Shown here piece by piece: positions 8,255-17,408 of a DNA stretch of 64,000 nt. The notes under the pieces are model-generated. The model saw only the letters and a program-made list of their open reading frames with translations. It was not told where the DNA came from and made no database searches. The stretch lies in contig JADLAY010000007.1 in NCBI GenBank assembly GCA_020849765.1, forward strand, positions 94,401 through 158,400. The letters are read 5' to 3'. How positions within the stretch are numbered: the first letter of the stretch is position 1; every line of letters starts with the position of its first letter. The position numbers and the translations under genes are program-made. The stretch comes from Anaerolineae bacterium. Lineage in GTDB: Bacteria; Chloroflexota; Anaerolineae; Aggregatilineales; Phototrophicaceae.

Positions 8255-9358
8255 ATGAGCGAACATCCGGGAACACCAGATGCCCTAAAAAACGCGCTCC
8301 TTAATAAGTGGCCCTGGCTTCGATCTCCTTGGACTTGGATGGTTGCTATCTTGGGCGCATTGGCGCTGTTATTTGGATTATTTTCTGACACCAGCTTCTT
8401 GTGCGAATGGCTTCGAAGCCAGCAAACTCCTGATATTGAAATTCGTTACTTCCAGGAAAACAACGGTGATCGACAACTGATGCAGTCAGGAGACACCATT
8501 GAAATAGATCAGACACAAATTCTAGGAAGCGTGAGTCTAGATGATCTTCAAGCCATGCGAAGCGAGTCGAGTGCCGCGACTACCATGGTGGAATTGCCAA
8601 TTCCGGTGAACCTTTCACTACGCAACAACGAAGGAGACGCATTGGAATTAGTGCGAGTTGTCTTCAGTTATGCTGGCGGTCTTAGGGTTGAGTCAACAGC
8701 GCGTTCTCGTCTTAATCCGTCGGCTTCTGAATATGAGAACGAAGTTGTTTATGAGCACGATCTTGGCACACTGGAAGGCGATGAGTATTACACGCCGCTT
8801 CCACAGAGTGATGTCCTTTTTGTGCCATACGCATTTATGCTAATGGATACGATAGTACGTTCCAGTGAAGGTGTACCAGACAATGTGACCGCTTTGGTAG
8901 GAATGGGTAATCCGTTTTTTGGTGATACCAACATTGTCTTAGGTGTACGTGTTTATGCTCTTGGGCGACCTCCTGTCGAAACTACTTTTACATTCACAGT
9001 ACCATCTCTATTTGAACCTCAGAATTGGAGTGATGCCTCACAATTTCGAGACGCTGATGGCGCGGATCGGATTCTCTATGATGAATTACCTACAGCAGGA
9101 GTGGGGGTCCTAGATCAGTGGCGTGCAGTTAATGCAGATGGCGCGCAGTTTGCCTATACCAAACTGAGTTATGAAGGTGACATCTATCAGATTGTCGAGG
9201 TAGATGGTGTACGGCGCAAGGTAGTTGTCGATCAGAATGGAAATGGTTTGGTGAACTATGAAATGATCGACCTTGATGCTGATGGTGTCCCCGACACGGT
9301 TTTGCTTGTGTGGGACCAGGAATTGATGTTTGACTGGAAGACGGATGCTCTTCCATAA
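8255..9358 (+). CDS. AT-rich membrane-anchored protein of unknown function
   Basis: I do not recognise this 367-residue protein. A single hydrophobic segment at about residues 29-47 suggests one membrane anchor, with the remaining 300 residues, rich in beta-type sequence and acidic, placed outside. Near the C-terminus the stretches DQNGNGLVNYEMIDLDADG and GVPD look like calcium-binding loops of the dockerin or thrombospondin type 3 kind. AGGTGA lies 5 bases before the ATG. Base composition and codon use are clearly AT-richer than the flanking genes, as is the 160-base upstream gap, which suggests acquisition by transfer. Confidence 0.75.
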   Translation: MSEHPGTPDALKNALLNKWPWLRSPWTWMVAILGALALLFGLFSDTSFLCEWLRSQQTPDIEIRYFQENNGDRQLMQSGDTIEIDQTQILGSVSLDDLQAMRSESSAATTMVELPIPVNLSLRNNEGDALELVRVVFSYAGGLRVESTARSRLNPSASEYENEVVYEHDLGTLEGDEYYTPLPQSDVLFVPYAFMLMDTIVRSSEGVPDNVTALVGMGNPFFGDTNIVLGVRVYALGRPPVETTFTFTVPSLFEPQNWSDASQFRDADGADRILYDELPTAGVGVLDQWRAVNADGAQFAYTKLSYEGDIYQIVEVDGVRRKVVVDQNGNGLVNYEMIDLDADGVPDTVLLVWDQELMFDWKTDALP

Positions 9359-9426
9359 CCGTGACTGAGCTTGCATCGAACACAAGCAGACTCTTAAATT
9401 GATAATCTGGTGCCAAGTGTTACCCG

Positions 9427-9454
9427 CCCGTCTCGAATGAGATGGGCGGGCTAT
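9427..9454. terminator. Bidirectional terminator hairpin
   Basis: The arm CCCGCCCGTCTC pairs with GAGATGGGCGGG across a GAAT loop, with one mismatch. It lies between the stop of the AT-rich membrane gene and the stop of the convergent GH/C39 gene, so it can end transcripts from both. Confidence 0.6.
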
Positions 9455-9467
9455 CATCATGCACTCC

Positions 9468-11552
9468 TCACCCCAGCGCGGCGCCGCGGTAAGCGCGGTT
9501 GAGCGTGTCCAGGCGGACGGGGATCATGCCGCTGGCGTACTTGCTGCGGTGCTCCTCTTCCAGCCAGAGCGGATCGTTGATGAAGAACGTGTCGCCGTCG
9601 TAACCGCGCGCGACCAACCAGTGCAGACCCGGATCGGCGCGCGGCGGGTTCGCGATCGTGTTCGGCAGCTGCAGATCGCGGTAGTAGACGAGCAGGATCG
9701 CCGGTTTGCCCGCGTCGATCAGCTTGGGCAGCTTGCTCCGCAGCGACGTGATGTTCTGCTTGACGTCTTGCAGCGCCAGCGGCAGATCGAACAGACCCGC
9801 AAGTTCGATCAGGTCGTTCCAGGTCGTGCGCCCGTCCTTGAGCCGCGTCAGGTCGATGACGTGCTTGTCCGGGCCGACCTTGCTGTAATAGCGCAGCAGC
9901 ATGAGGACGCACGTTTGGCCGCAGTCGAAGGCGCCGGTCGCGGTCGCGCTCACCTGCGAGATCCACGGCACTTCGAGGATGTTGACCTTGCGGTCGCCCG
10001 TGTCAGCCTCGACCGTCTCCATGAAGACCTGGTTGCTATCGACCGAGCGGGAGGCCGACCAGCCGCGGCTGTGATGCCACCAGATGAAACCGTTGGCCGT
10101 CGTCTGCGAATCACCTTCGACCTCGACGATTTCGCCGATGGTCAGGCGCTTGTTGGTCAGCGTATCATCGCCGGTGCGCGGCTCACTGCGCACGCGCAGC
10201 CCGTCGATCAGCACGCGGAACTGGATCTTGGCGGGCGTCGGCGTGACCGGTGTCACGATTGGCGCGACCAGATCCGGCTCCTCCACCGGCGCGACGCCAC
10301 GGCCTTCAGGCGCGGGTTCCGGCTCCGGTGCGGGCGGCGCAGGCGGCGCGACGATGACCTCGTCGGTCGGCTCGATCACGTTGCCGTTGGCGTCGAGCGG
10401 CAGCATCAGATATTCGGTGCCATCGACGCGCGCTGCTGCCGACCAGCCCTCTTCGTGCTCCCACCAGATGAAATCACCGCTGGCCGTCTTTGAATTCGGA
10501 TCGGCGTAGATGACCTCGCCGAACGTGAGGAAGCGATCTTTGATCAGCGTGGCGGTTTCGACGCGTGGCGCTGTGCGCACGCGCAGACTTTTGCGGTAGA
10601 CGACCTTGAACGGCTTGTTGAAGCGCGGATCGCGCGTCGGCGGCACCTCGGTATTGGCCGCTTGAACGACCTTGAGGAAAGCCGCGAAGATCTGTGACTT
10701 GGGCTGGTTGTTGAGATCGACAATGCCCGCGTTGCGCATGCCATCCGACCAGGCGAACCAGATCACGTTGGGGATATTCTTGCGGTAGCGCTTGGCGACC
10801 AGATCCTGGATGCCGTTCATGTACTGGATCACCATCGGGAACTGCTCCGGCGGGTACGGGATGTGCTCGGAGATGCCGATCTCGGTGATCCAGAACTCGA
10901 CGCCGGGGAAAGCGTTGATCATGTTCTGCAAGCCGGGGCTGAGCAGGCCGAACCAGCCGCCCCAGGCCGGTTTGCCGCTGAAGTTCGGCGGCCACTGGCC
11001 ATAGGGATGGATGCCGACCGCATCGACCGGCAGTTTGTTGCCCAGCTCTTTACGCACGGTCTTGAGATAGTTGATTGGGTCGTTACCGGCCAGCCCGCCG
11101 AAGATGACCGGCGCTTTCGAGTCGGCGTCCTTGATCGCCTTGGCGACCGCCTTAAGCACCTTGGCGAACTCCTTCGCATCGACGAAGACCGATGCGCCGC
11201 CAACCAGGTCGCCCTCGTTCCAGATCTCATAAGCCACGCCGCGGCCCTTGTAATGGGCGGCGATTTGCCCGCAACGCTCGGCGAATTCGCGCGCGTAGCG
11301 GTCGTAATCGCCGTTATCCCACGGCCCATGGCCCCAAAACGTCTCTTGATTCAGCACAAACAAAACTTTCGCACCAATGTTGTTGTAGCGGGTGACCACA
11401 TCGTCGTAGGTCTGGAAGGCGCTCTCAAGTGAGACCTGCGCCGCGTCGACGATGAAGACCACACGCACCCACTTGACCCCGGCCAGGGCGGTCGCCTCGC
11501 TCGGCTGCCCAACCGGATGACGGGGGTTGATGTTGATACCCCACTGCACCAT
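9468..11552 (-). CDS. Glycoside-hydrolase-like / SH3b / C39-like peptidase fusion
   Basis: A 694-residue multidomain protein. Residues 1-300 form a clan-A type TIM barrel: the acid/base pair is visible in YEIWNEGD (about 110-117) and the nucleophile in FWITEIGIS (about 220-228). Two SH3b-like repeats follow at about 315-385 and 440-515, each with VR(T/S)(A/E)PR and a WWEH or WWHH motif, separated by a Pro/Glu linker. Residues 525-694 match a C39-like cysteine peptidase, with Cys in FDCGQTCV and His in GLHWLVARGYD. A cell-wall or polysaccharide role is inferred. There is no signal peptide, which is odd for such a layout. GAGGGAAG precedes the ATG. Confidence 0.8.
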   Translation of the reverse strand: MVQWGININPRHPVGQPSEATALAGVKWVRVVFIVDAAQVSLESAFQTYDDVVTRYNNIGAKVLFVLNQETFWGHGPWDNGDYDRYAREFAERCGQIAAHYKGRGVAYEIWNEGDLVGGASVFVDAKEFAKVLKAVAKAIKDADSKAPVIFGGLAGNDPINYLKTVRKELGNKLPVDAVGIHPYGQWPPNFSGKPAWGGWFGLLSPGLQNMINAFPGVEFWITEIGISEHIPYPPEQFPMVIQYMNGIQDLVAKRYRKNIPNVIWFAWSDGMRNAGIVDLNNQPKSQIFAAFLKVVQAANTEVPPTRDPRFNKPFKVVYRKSLRVRTAPRVETATLIKDRFLTFGEVIYADPNSKTASGDFIWWEHEEGWSAAARVDGTEYLMLPLDANGNVIEPTDEVIVAPPAPPAPEPEPAPEGRGVAPVEEPDLVAPIVTPVTPTPAKIQFRVLIDGLRVRSEPRTGDDTLTNKRLTIGEIVEVEGDSQTTANGFIWWHHSRGWSASRSVDSNQVFMETVEADTGDRKVNILEVPWISQVSATATGAFDCGQTCVLMLLRYYSKVGPDKHVIDLTRLKDGRTTWNDLIELAGLFDLPLALQDVKQNITSLRSKLPKLIDAGKPAILLVYYRDLQLPNTIANPPRADPGLHWLVARGYDGDTFFINDPLWLEEEHRSKYASGMIPVRLDTLNRAYRGAALG

Positions 11553-11821
11553 GAGCTTCCCTCCTCGGCAAAGAAAAAGACAATGACCCGTTCGATCAGG
11601 TCACTTGATTGTAATGTTAATTAGGCCCGGTTGTTTTGCCAATTGAGTCGAAAATGGGTCTATCAGGCTGAGTTTGGTGGGCGAGTCTGTGCGGTAAAGC
11701 CTGCTTTGGTGATCTTTTCGCGAACCTCACCCCCTCACCCCCTCTCCGCGCGCGGAGAGGGGAGTCGAAGTGTAGCGAGGCGGGGGTGAGGTGAACGTGA
11801 GTCGCGTTTATTGATATGTGC
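11553..11821. repeat. Intergenic region with REP-like palindrome
   Basis: A perfect 24-bp palindrome lies at 11739-11762, with arm CCCCTCTCCGCG. It is enclosed by an outer 10-bp inverted repeat with arm ACCTCACCCC at 11725-11734 and 11783-11792. The CCTCACCCC words also mark copies at 13781-13875 and 20427-20511. No gene is seen in this gap. Confidence 0.65.
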
Positions 11822-12409
11822 TCATTCCAGCGCGTCGTCGACCATGCCCCCGGCGCTGAGGAAGTACTGCGGCGCGGCGTTGCGGTAGAGGTTGCGGCAG
11901 GCCTCGCGCAGGGAGGGTCCCTGGCCGCCGATGGCGACGGCGTTGTTGTGCGCGAACAGCCGCATCTTAACGCGCTGGCTCGGCGTATCGACCGCCTGAT
12001 AGACGATCATCATGCGCCAGTCCTGTGCGAAGACGGTCTGCGTCAGGTCGATCAGCGCGTCGAGCGTGCGCGCCGTGTCGGCATCGAGCCACTTGTCGTC
12101 GGCGAAGTTGGCCGGTCGGCGCACCGCATCCGCGGGGTTGGGGAAGACGGTGAAGTTCGCCTCCAGTTGCAGCCACAGATCGCGCAGGGCTTCGGCCAGG
12201 CTGGCGCGAGCGAGCACCTGCTCCTGGCGCCCGCCGAACTCAATCGACGCCTGCCAGACGCGCTTGTCGCCCTCAGGCTGCACTTTCACGGTCAGCGTCG
12301 CATCGGGGCTGTAGATCATGCTGATGAAGCCGACCGTCGCCTGCCAGGCCAGCAGGCCGTTTTCAGGGCGTTTGGGCAGGCGGGGCAGGCGTCGAGTTTT
12401 GCTATCCAT
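11822..12409 (-). CDS. Hypothetical protein coupled to the esterase gene
   Basis: I do not recognise this 195-residue soluble protein. It opens with a basic segment, MDSKTRRLPRLPKRPENGL, and continues as a mixed alpha/beta chain with no transmembrane segment or catalytic motif that I can name. Its ATG at 12409 overlaps the stop of the upstream esterase gene by 8 bases on the same strand, which implies translational coupling and a shared process. The frame stays open up to 12679 inside the esterase gene, but that extension is an alternative-frame shadow with poor codon use. Confidence 0.7.
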   Translation of the reverse strand: MDSKTRRLPRLPKRPENGLLAWQATVGFISMIYSPDATLTVKVQPEGDKRVWQASIEFGGRQEQVLARASLAEALRDLWLQLEANFTVFPNPADAVRRPANFADDKWLDADTARTLDALIDLTQTVFAQDWRMMIVYQAVDTPSQRVKMRLFAHNNAVAIGGQGPSLREACRNLYRNAAPQYFLSAGGMVDDALE

Positions 12410-13670
12410 CGTGTGGGTGGCCTTTACGTTGGTCGGATGTGTCCGGTGTTGATTCCGCGCCGACGTGTCCGTTGCTGCGCGCGGGATGATTGACGTTGTA
12501 GAGTCTCCATGCCAGGAAGCGGTCGATGTCGTACTGGACGATCTGGCTGCCCAGGCCCGAGAGAAAGGCGTCGAAGCCATGGCGCGCCCACGGGACGCGC
12601 AGCGTGACGACCGGCGTCGTGGTCGAGGCGAGCTTGTTCGCCAGCAGTTCGACGTGCGCGGGCGCGACCAGATCGTCACGGTAGCCGGCGATCAGCATCG
12701 TCGGCGGCAGGCCGTCGCGCACGTGCTCGGTCGGGCTGGCGGCGTTGTAATCGACCGGCAGGTCCGCCGTGGTGCCGCCGACGAAATCCGTGACCTCGGT
12801 GTGCGGCATCGAAATCCACAGGCGTAGGTCGGTCGGCGGGTAGATGGCGACGACTGCGGCGACTTCGCCGGGCGCCAGCGCAGAATAGGCCGCCAGCAGC
12901 GCCAGGTGTCCGCCGGAGGAACGCCCCAACAGGGCGACGCGCGCCGGGTCGACGCGGTAGGCAGCGGCGTAGCGTCGCACCCAGGCGACCGCAGCACACA
13001 CATCTTCCAGCGATTCTTTCCAGCGCGTCTCGGTCGAGAAGCGGTACTGAATGTCGAAGACGGTGTAGCCCAGCCCGGCCAGGTAGCGGTGGTGCGTGGT
13101 GAAGACCTCGCCCTTGTTGCCGGTCTTCCAGGCGCCCCCATGCACGGACACGATCGCTGGGTAGAGATCGCCCTGCGGTGGCGGCGCGGTCGGGCGGTAG
13201 ACGTCGAGCATCAGCGTGCGCTGCGGCGTGCTCAGGTAGACGACGTCGCGGTCGACCTCGCAAACGTGATTGCTGCCGAAGCGCCGTTCGCCCAGGCTTG
13301 TCTCCAGCGACCAGCGCCTCTGCGCGATGCGCACCTTCATATCCGGCGCGATCTCCTGGTCGTATTGGCTGCCGAGCGTGTCGCGCATGGACGCCTCGTT
13401 CATGCGGACGGCGCGGCGCACCTGGATGAACGGCACCATCGACATCGTGGCGCCGAAGGCACCGAGCGTGATGCCGAGCGGCGACTTGCGCCTGGGCAGC
13501 GCACCCAGGCCGAACGCGCCGACGCCGAACAGGGTGGCGATCCAGGAGAATTCGCCCAGGAGCATCTGAATCACCCAGGTGATATTTTGATAGCTGATGG
13601 TCGGCAGCGCGATCAGCAGTGCCATCGTCGCCGAAAGCGCGCCGAGTATTGCGGAGATGGTTCGACGCAT
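12402..13670 (-). CDS. Membrane-anchored alpha/beta-hydrolase (BD-FAE/lipase-like esterase)
   Basis: Predicted carboxylesterase. Residues 1-75 hold two or three membrane helices. The rest is an alpha/beta-hydrolase domain: the oxyanion-hole motif VSVHGGAWKTG at about 175-185, the nucleophile elbow LLGRSSGGH at about 243-251, the acid region AGYRDDLVAP and the catalytic His in WARHGFDAF at about 365-373. The HGGAW form places it near the BD-FAE / hormone-sensitive-lipase group. The membrane anchor with an extended N-terminus is a less common layout. It is the first gene of a pair with the overlapping hypothetical gene. Confidence 0.85.
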   Translation of the reverse strand: MRRTISAILGALSATMALLIALPTISYQNITWVIQMLLGEFSWIATLFGVGAFGLGALPRRKSPLGITLGAFGATMSMVPFIQVRRAVRMNEASMRDTLGSQYDQEIAPDMKVRIAQRRWSLETSLGERRFGSNHVCEVDRDVVYLSTPQRTLMLDVYRPTAPPPQGDLYPAIVSVHGGAWKTGNKGEVFTTHHRYLAGLGYTVFDIQYRFSTETRWKESLEDVCAAVAWVRRYAAAYRVDPARVALLGRSSGGHLALLAAYSALAPGEVAAVVAIYPPTDLRLWISMPHTEVTDFVGGTTADLPVDYNAASPTEHVRDGLPPTMLIAGYRDDLVAPAHVELLANKLASTTTPVVTLRVPWARHGFDAFLSGLGSQIVQYDIDRFLAWRLYNVNHPARSNGHVGAESTPDTSDQRKGHPHDG

Positions 13671-13929
13671 AATCTTGAAGAAACTAACGGTTGACTCCCA
13701 ACTTTCATTTTAGTCGCATTTTGCGGAGTATGCGACCGTATTTCAGGGGGCTTCTGCGCAGGCGGAAATGCGCCGGAGTGCCCTCACCCTAAATCCCTCT
13801 CCCTAATGGCGAGGGACTTCCAGAAGTCCTTTCGTTTGCCTTCTCCCACGTGGAGAAGGAGTTGGGGGATGAGGGAGAAAGAAATTATGCTTCTGCAACA
13901 AGGCCACCGATTTTAAACGCAAAGACGGG
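13671..13929. repeat. Intergenic region with REP-like inverted repeat
   Basis: Positions 13781-13875 begin with CCCTCACCCTAAATCCCTC and end with GTTGGGGGATGAGGG, forming a long imperfect inverted repeat. A near copy lies at 20427-20511. The rest of the gap shows no gene and no clear promoter. Confidence 0.6.
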
Positions 13930-13956
13930 CGCTTTGTGGGCGCCCGTCTGTGGATC
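13930..13956 (-). terminator. Intrinsic terminator of the secreted-protein gene
   Basis: A 10-bp stem with arm AGACGGGCGC and a 7-base loop lies just beyond the stop of the gene ending at 13975. On the minus strand it is followed by TTGCGTTTAAAA, a fair T-rich tail. Confidence 0.7.
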
Positions 13957-13974
13957 ACGTAGGCTCGCTAGGCG

Positions 13975-14814
13975 CTAGGCCAGCGGAAGACCGTTGAACG
14001 GGCCTTCGATGCGCGGGCCAGCGCCCATTTGCGTGCAGTCGGTGAAGCGGTAGACGTAGGCGTTGTCGAGCCCGCCCATCGGCGCGTTCAACTGCAGCTC
14101 GCCGGAGGTCAGCTTGTACAGGCTGATCGTGCCGTCCGGTGACGAGGCGATCAGCATGTTCTCTTCGACGTCGCCCAGGGCATGGATGTCATCCCACAGT
14201 TCGTGGATGATGTGCTGGCCCTGGCCGTCGACCAGGTGATAGACGTCGACGTAGCCGTTGGCGCAGTAAGCGAAGGCCGTCGCCCACGGTTCGGTGTTCA
14301 AACGGCCATCCGCCGCCAGCGGATTGCTCGTGTTGACGCCGCGCACGGTGCTGCCGCTGATAGTCAGGATGCCGCTGCCGCCGTTCGCCGGTTGCAGCAA
14401 CGGGGCCGAGAAATCGCTTGCGTGGAAGCTGGTGCAGCAGGCGCTGATGTCGTAGGCGCTGATGCGGTAGATGCCGGACGACAGTGCCGTGAAGCTGGCG
14501 ACCGCATCGTGCGAACCGGCGCAGTTGAGGACGCCGCTGTCGTTATCCGACGCGACGTAACCGCCATCGGGGCCGTAGACGATGAACATGGGGTCGATGC
14601 TGCCGGTCACGTCGGTTTCCGACTGCATGGCGCAGGCGAAGCGCACGCTGACGTTATCCCCGGCCTCGATCTGGACGAAGACGTCGAAATAAGTTCCCTC
14701 GGCCGCGCCAGAAGGATAGTTGAGATTCACAGAAACGTCGGCCGCCTGGGCAACCGCAGCAAACAAAAGGCTGCTCAGCGCGAAAATGGCGAGCACGATC
14801 AGATTCTTGCGCAT
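13975..14814 (-). CDS. Secreted protein of unknown function
   Basis: A 279-residue protein with a typical signal peptide: a basic start MRKN, a hydrophobic core at about residues 5-22, and a likely cleavage after AQA near residue 24. The mature part begins as a beta-sandwich-like domain (about 25-130) resembling pre-peptidase C-terminal or similar extracellular modules. It ends with a domain containing DDIHALGDVEENMLIASSPDGTISLY that looks like one or two beta-propeller blades. No catalytic motif is seen. Three cysteine-rich spots suggest disulfides. It is followed by an intrinsic terminator and stands alone. Confidence 0.75.
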   Translation of the reverse strand: MRKNLIVLAIFALSSLLFAAVAQAADVSVNLNYPSGAAEGTYFDVFVQIEAGDNVSVRFACAMQSETDVTGSIDPMFIVYGPDGGYVASDNDSGVLNCAGSHDAVASFTALSSGIYRISAYDISACCTSFHASDFSAPLLQPANGGSGILTISGSTVRGVNTSNPLAADGRLNTEPWATAFAYCANGYVDVYHLVDGQGQHIIHELWDDIHALGDVEENMLIASSPDGTISLYKLTSGELQLNAPMGGLDNAYVYRFTDCTQMGAGPRIEGPFNGLPLA

Positions 14815-15047
14815 GATGGTGATACTCCTTGCGTTAAAGTGCCGCTTCTACAGCGCCAGATCAGCATAAGCGAGCACCGCTCCCGTTTCGTCATGACGAG
14901 TCGTGAATAATTCATAAAGAATTGTTAAGGATGAATCATGACAAGCCTTTGTCAAACATTCAGTGGCGTAACACAGCATACCGTCCACGGCGTCAGGCGA
15001 GACGCTAGAATCAAGCGGATATCCATAGCTGGAAACGCGCTGCCACG

Positions 15048-15719
15048 TTGAACACATCACCCCTCAGCACCGCACAGATCATTTTGATCGCTGCGCCGCT
15101 CGTCCTATTCGCCTCGACCTACGCCGCATTCAGGAGCGCGAAACGGTGGTTTTCGCCGCAGCGTGCCTATCTGCTCGGCTTCGTCTTCTACTGGGTGATC
15201 TGGTGCATTCTGCTTCCCTACTTGCTGATCGGCACAGACGGCTTGCGCCAGATGTTTACCCCTGCCGATCAGCCGCTGGGCGCTCCAGCGATTATCGGGT
15301 TGGTAGCGCTCGTGCTGCCTGCCGTCGGCGCGCCTTTCTTCACCGGGACGCTGGGGCGCCTGAAGGCGGTCACGCCCGCGATCCTTGTCGTCTCAATCTT
15401 GTTCGCCCTGGTGAATGGAACGGCGGAAGAAATCCTGTGGCGTGGGACCTACGTGAGCGTGTTTCCGGGCAACTGGATCTGGGGCTGGTTGTACCCGGCG
15501 CTTGGGTTCGGGCTGTGGCATCTGTCGCCGCAGGTGGTTTTCCCTGCCAGGAGCGGCGCATGGAAATTTGCCGTGTCGGCCATCTTCCTCGGCCTCGCCT
15601 TTGGCTGGGTCGCCTACAGCACCGGCTCGATCGTCTGGACGACCGTCTCCCACATCCTTCTCTATTGCGCGGGCCTCTCCGGCTTCTCGCTGCTCGCCAC
15701 GGCGGATAGTTCGAAGTAG
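15048..15719 (+). CDS. CPBP-family intramembrane (CAAX) protease
   Basis: Predicted intramembrane glutamic metalloprotease of the Rce1-like CPBP family. The 223-residue protein has about six hydrophobic segments and the family signature: EEILWRG with the catalytic glutamate pair at about residues 127-133, FGLWHLSPQ with a ligand His at about 158, and a third polar motif with His near SHILLY at about 205. The best start is a TTG at 15048, as the frame has no upstream ATG; this is uncertain. Substrates of bacterial CPBP proteins are mostly unknown. Confidence 0.85.
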   Translation: MNTSPLSTAQIILIAAPLVLFASTYAAFRSAKRWFSPQRAYLLGFVFYWVIWCILLPYLLIGTDGLRQMFTPADQPLGAPAIIGLVALVLPAVGAPFFTGTLGRLKAVTPAILVVSILFALVNGTAEEILWRGTYVSVFPGNWIWGWLYPALGFGLWHLSPQVVFPARSGAWKFAVSAIFLGLAFGWVAYSTGSIVWTTVSHILLYCAGLSGFSLLATADSSK

Positions 15720-15932
15720 TCATCGCCGAAACGCGAAAAAACGAGCCAGTGGCAGCCAGGGCGCTTCTACATCGAGGAGCGCGACCTCACGCTGCCGTTC
15801 CCGCTCAGCGACGGCGAGTACGACCTCCAGTTGATCGTCTACCAGTGGTGGGATGGAGTGCGCCTGCACGCCCCGACCGCCGACGAGCACGACGTGCTCA
15901 CCGTGGGGCGGTATCTCGTGCACTCATGGTGA
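15720..15932 (+). pseudogene. Remnant of a GT39-type protein C-terminal domain
   Basis: In the same frame as the protease gene, and right after its stop, an open stretch of 70 codons without a start encodes a piece with FYIEERDLTLPFPLSDG, YDLQLIVYQWWDG and VGRYLVHSW. This matches in pattern the C-terminal module of the large membrane glycosyltransferases in this window, such as the GRYQVRLGVYHWATG end of the gene at 17732-20314. The rest of the gene is missing, so it is a decayed fragment, probably left by a deletion that fused its tail to the protease gene end. Confidence 0.55.
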
Positions 15933-16019
15933 GGGTAGGTGAGGCGATCACGTTGCCGAAAGCGGTGGGCAAGCATACCTGTCTCCTCTACACGCTCGAA
16001 TGTATGCTTCAATCCCCGC

Positions 16020-17372
16020 CTAGGGCTTTGTCCATTTGTCGACCAACGTTTTGAGGGAGGTTGGTACACTCTCAGGTTTTATCATGCGAACTATCTGAGC
16101 ATACTTGTTTTTGCACCGGGAGCTAGATGCTATTCTTTCGGCGACAACCGTCTTGCGTCTTGGAAGCTCTAGCATTATCTGGAGTTCGCGCGGTGAAAAT
16201 CCCTCTATCATCTGCACATAGTAGACATCGGCAGCGTTTGATGTTCCGTATCGATTTCCGACTGAGCAAGTTATTACAGTTTCAACAAATTCTGTTTGCG
16301 TCGTAATTGGTACTGCAAGACTGGCTGTAAGGTTCAACAGCCTTTCTGCAAAAGGCGGCTCATTGTAGAAGTTGTCAAACGCATTATGAACCGAAAGTAG
16401 GGTCTTGCAGGCGCTAGAAATCATTGAGTGTCTCTCTGACTCTGAAAGCAATGTCAAGAGACTTAGATTCTCAAAAAATAGCAGTGATGCTTTGTGACGC
16501 TCTGTTTCGCCTTTTGCTTGGTATTCCTGATGGCGATTTATCAGGAGCGACCTTACACCGGGCGTGAACTTCGCGACGAAATTTCGACACACAGAAATTG
16601 AGTTTGTTCTTACATGTTCGCCTTGGTTTGGATCACAATAGATTCCATACAACATACCAAATATGATTTCTCGTTGAGCATCATAGGTGTTTTCAATCCG
16701 TTCACACCAGACTCGAAGCTGGTCAGTAGAAAAACCACTTTCTTTGACGGCTGCAATTAGGTCCTGAATGTTAACAGCTCGAGGATTCTGTAGATCGTTG
16801 AGGGCGAATCGACTGACTCGACTGAGGAAAGTCAACACCTCATCTTCATCCAGTTGACCGATAGTCGGATGGGCTGAAGAGAAGTTGTTCCGTATGTCTC
16901 TGCACTGATCGAGCATGAAGAATCCGTCCACAGAAATTAGATTTAACTTCAGGCAAAGACTCAAAAGCTCGCTGTCCTTCAGGTCGAGCAATTTGCTTTC
17001 GTCGAATTCATGCCCAGTGATCTGCGGAATTATGTTGATTCCAAAGCGTCGAACCTTCTCTCGGAGCTCTATGATGGCAGCATTCCAAGCGTAATTGATT
17101 GCGCTGTCAAATAGACCTGCCGCAACAGATACGCACAATCTAACAAGTCCTTCGTCTCGCAATTCTGACGGGATGCGAGAAAGCAATCGAGGAAGGTTAT
17201 TCCAGACATGTTCTATTTGATCATCCGTCGCCAGTACATCCCTAGGCGCTCCAAGTGCCGTTGTTAAGGCATCCAACATGGGAGATGTCAAGGCACTGAC
17301 CTGTGGAAGGGATACATCTCGTTTCTTGACTAATCCAGGGTTTACGATGCTAAGGTCGTCTTGTTCCGTCAT
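16020..17372 (-). CDS. Putative HEPN-type protein of unknown function (AT-rich)
   Basis: I do not recognise the family of this 450-residue, mostly alpha-helical protein. Residues 155-170 contain RDIRNNFSSAHP, in which Arg161 and His168 are spaced as in the R-x(4-6)-H catalytic motif of HEPN ribonucleases. It is preceded by the helix LFDSAINYAWNAAIIELREKV, which resembles HEPN-like helical openings. Many HEPN proteins are toxins or phage-defence effectors, so a defence role is inferred, not shown. The gene is AT-rich against its surroundings and an integrase fragment lies 37 bases upstream, which supports transfer. No antitoxin-like partner is next to it. Confidence 0.6.
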   Translation of the reverse strand: MTEQDDLSIVNPGLVKKRDVSLPQVSALTSPMLDALTTALGAPRDVLATDDQIEHVWNNLPRLLSRIPSELRDEGLVRLCVSVAAGLFDSAINYAWNAAIIELREKVRRFGINIIPQITGHEFDESKLLDLKDSELLSLCLKLNLISVDGFFMLDQCRDIRNNFSSAHPTIGQLDEDEVLTFLSRVSRFALNDLQNPRAVNIQDLIAAVKESGFSTDQLRVWCERIENTYDAQREIIFGMLYGIYCDPNQGEHVRTNSISVCRNFVAKFTPGVRSLLINRHQEYQAKGETERHKASLLFFENLSLLTLLSESERHSMISSACKTLLSVHNAFDNFYNEPPFAERLLNLTASLAVPITTQTEFVETVITCSVGNRYGTSNAADVYYVQMIEGFSPRELQIMLELPRRKTVVAERIASSSRCKNKYAQIVRMIKPESVPTSLKTLVDKWTKP

Positions 17373-17408
17373 TCTAGTCTCATCACTCTAGAGCTATTGT
17401 CATCCACA

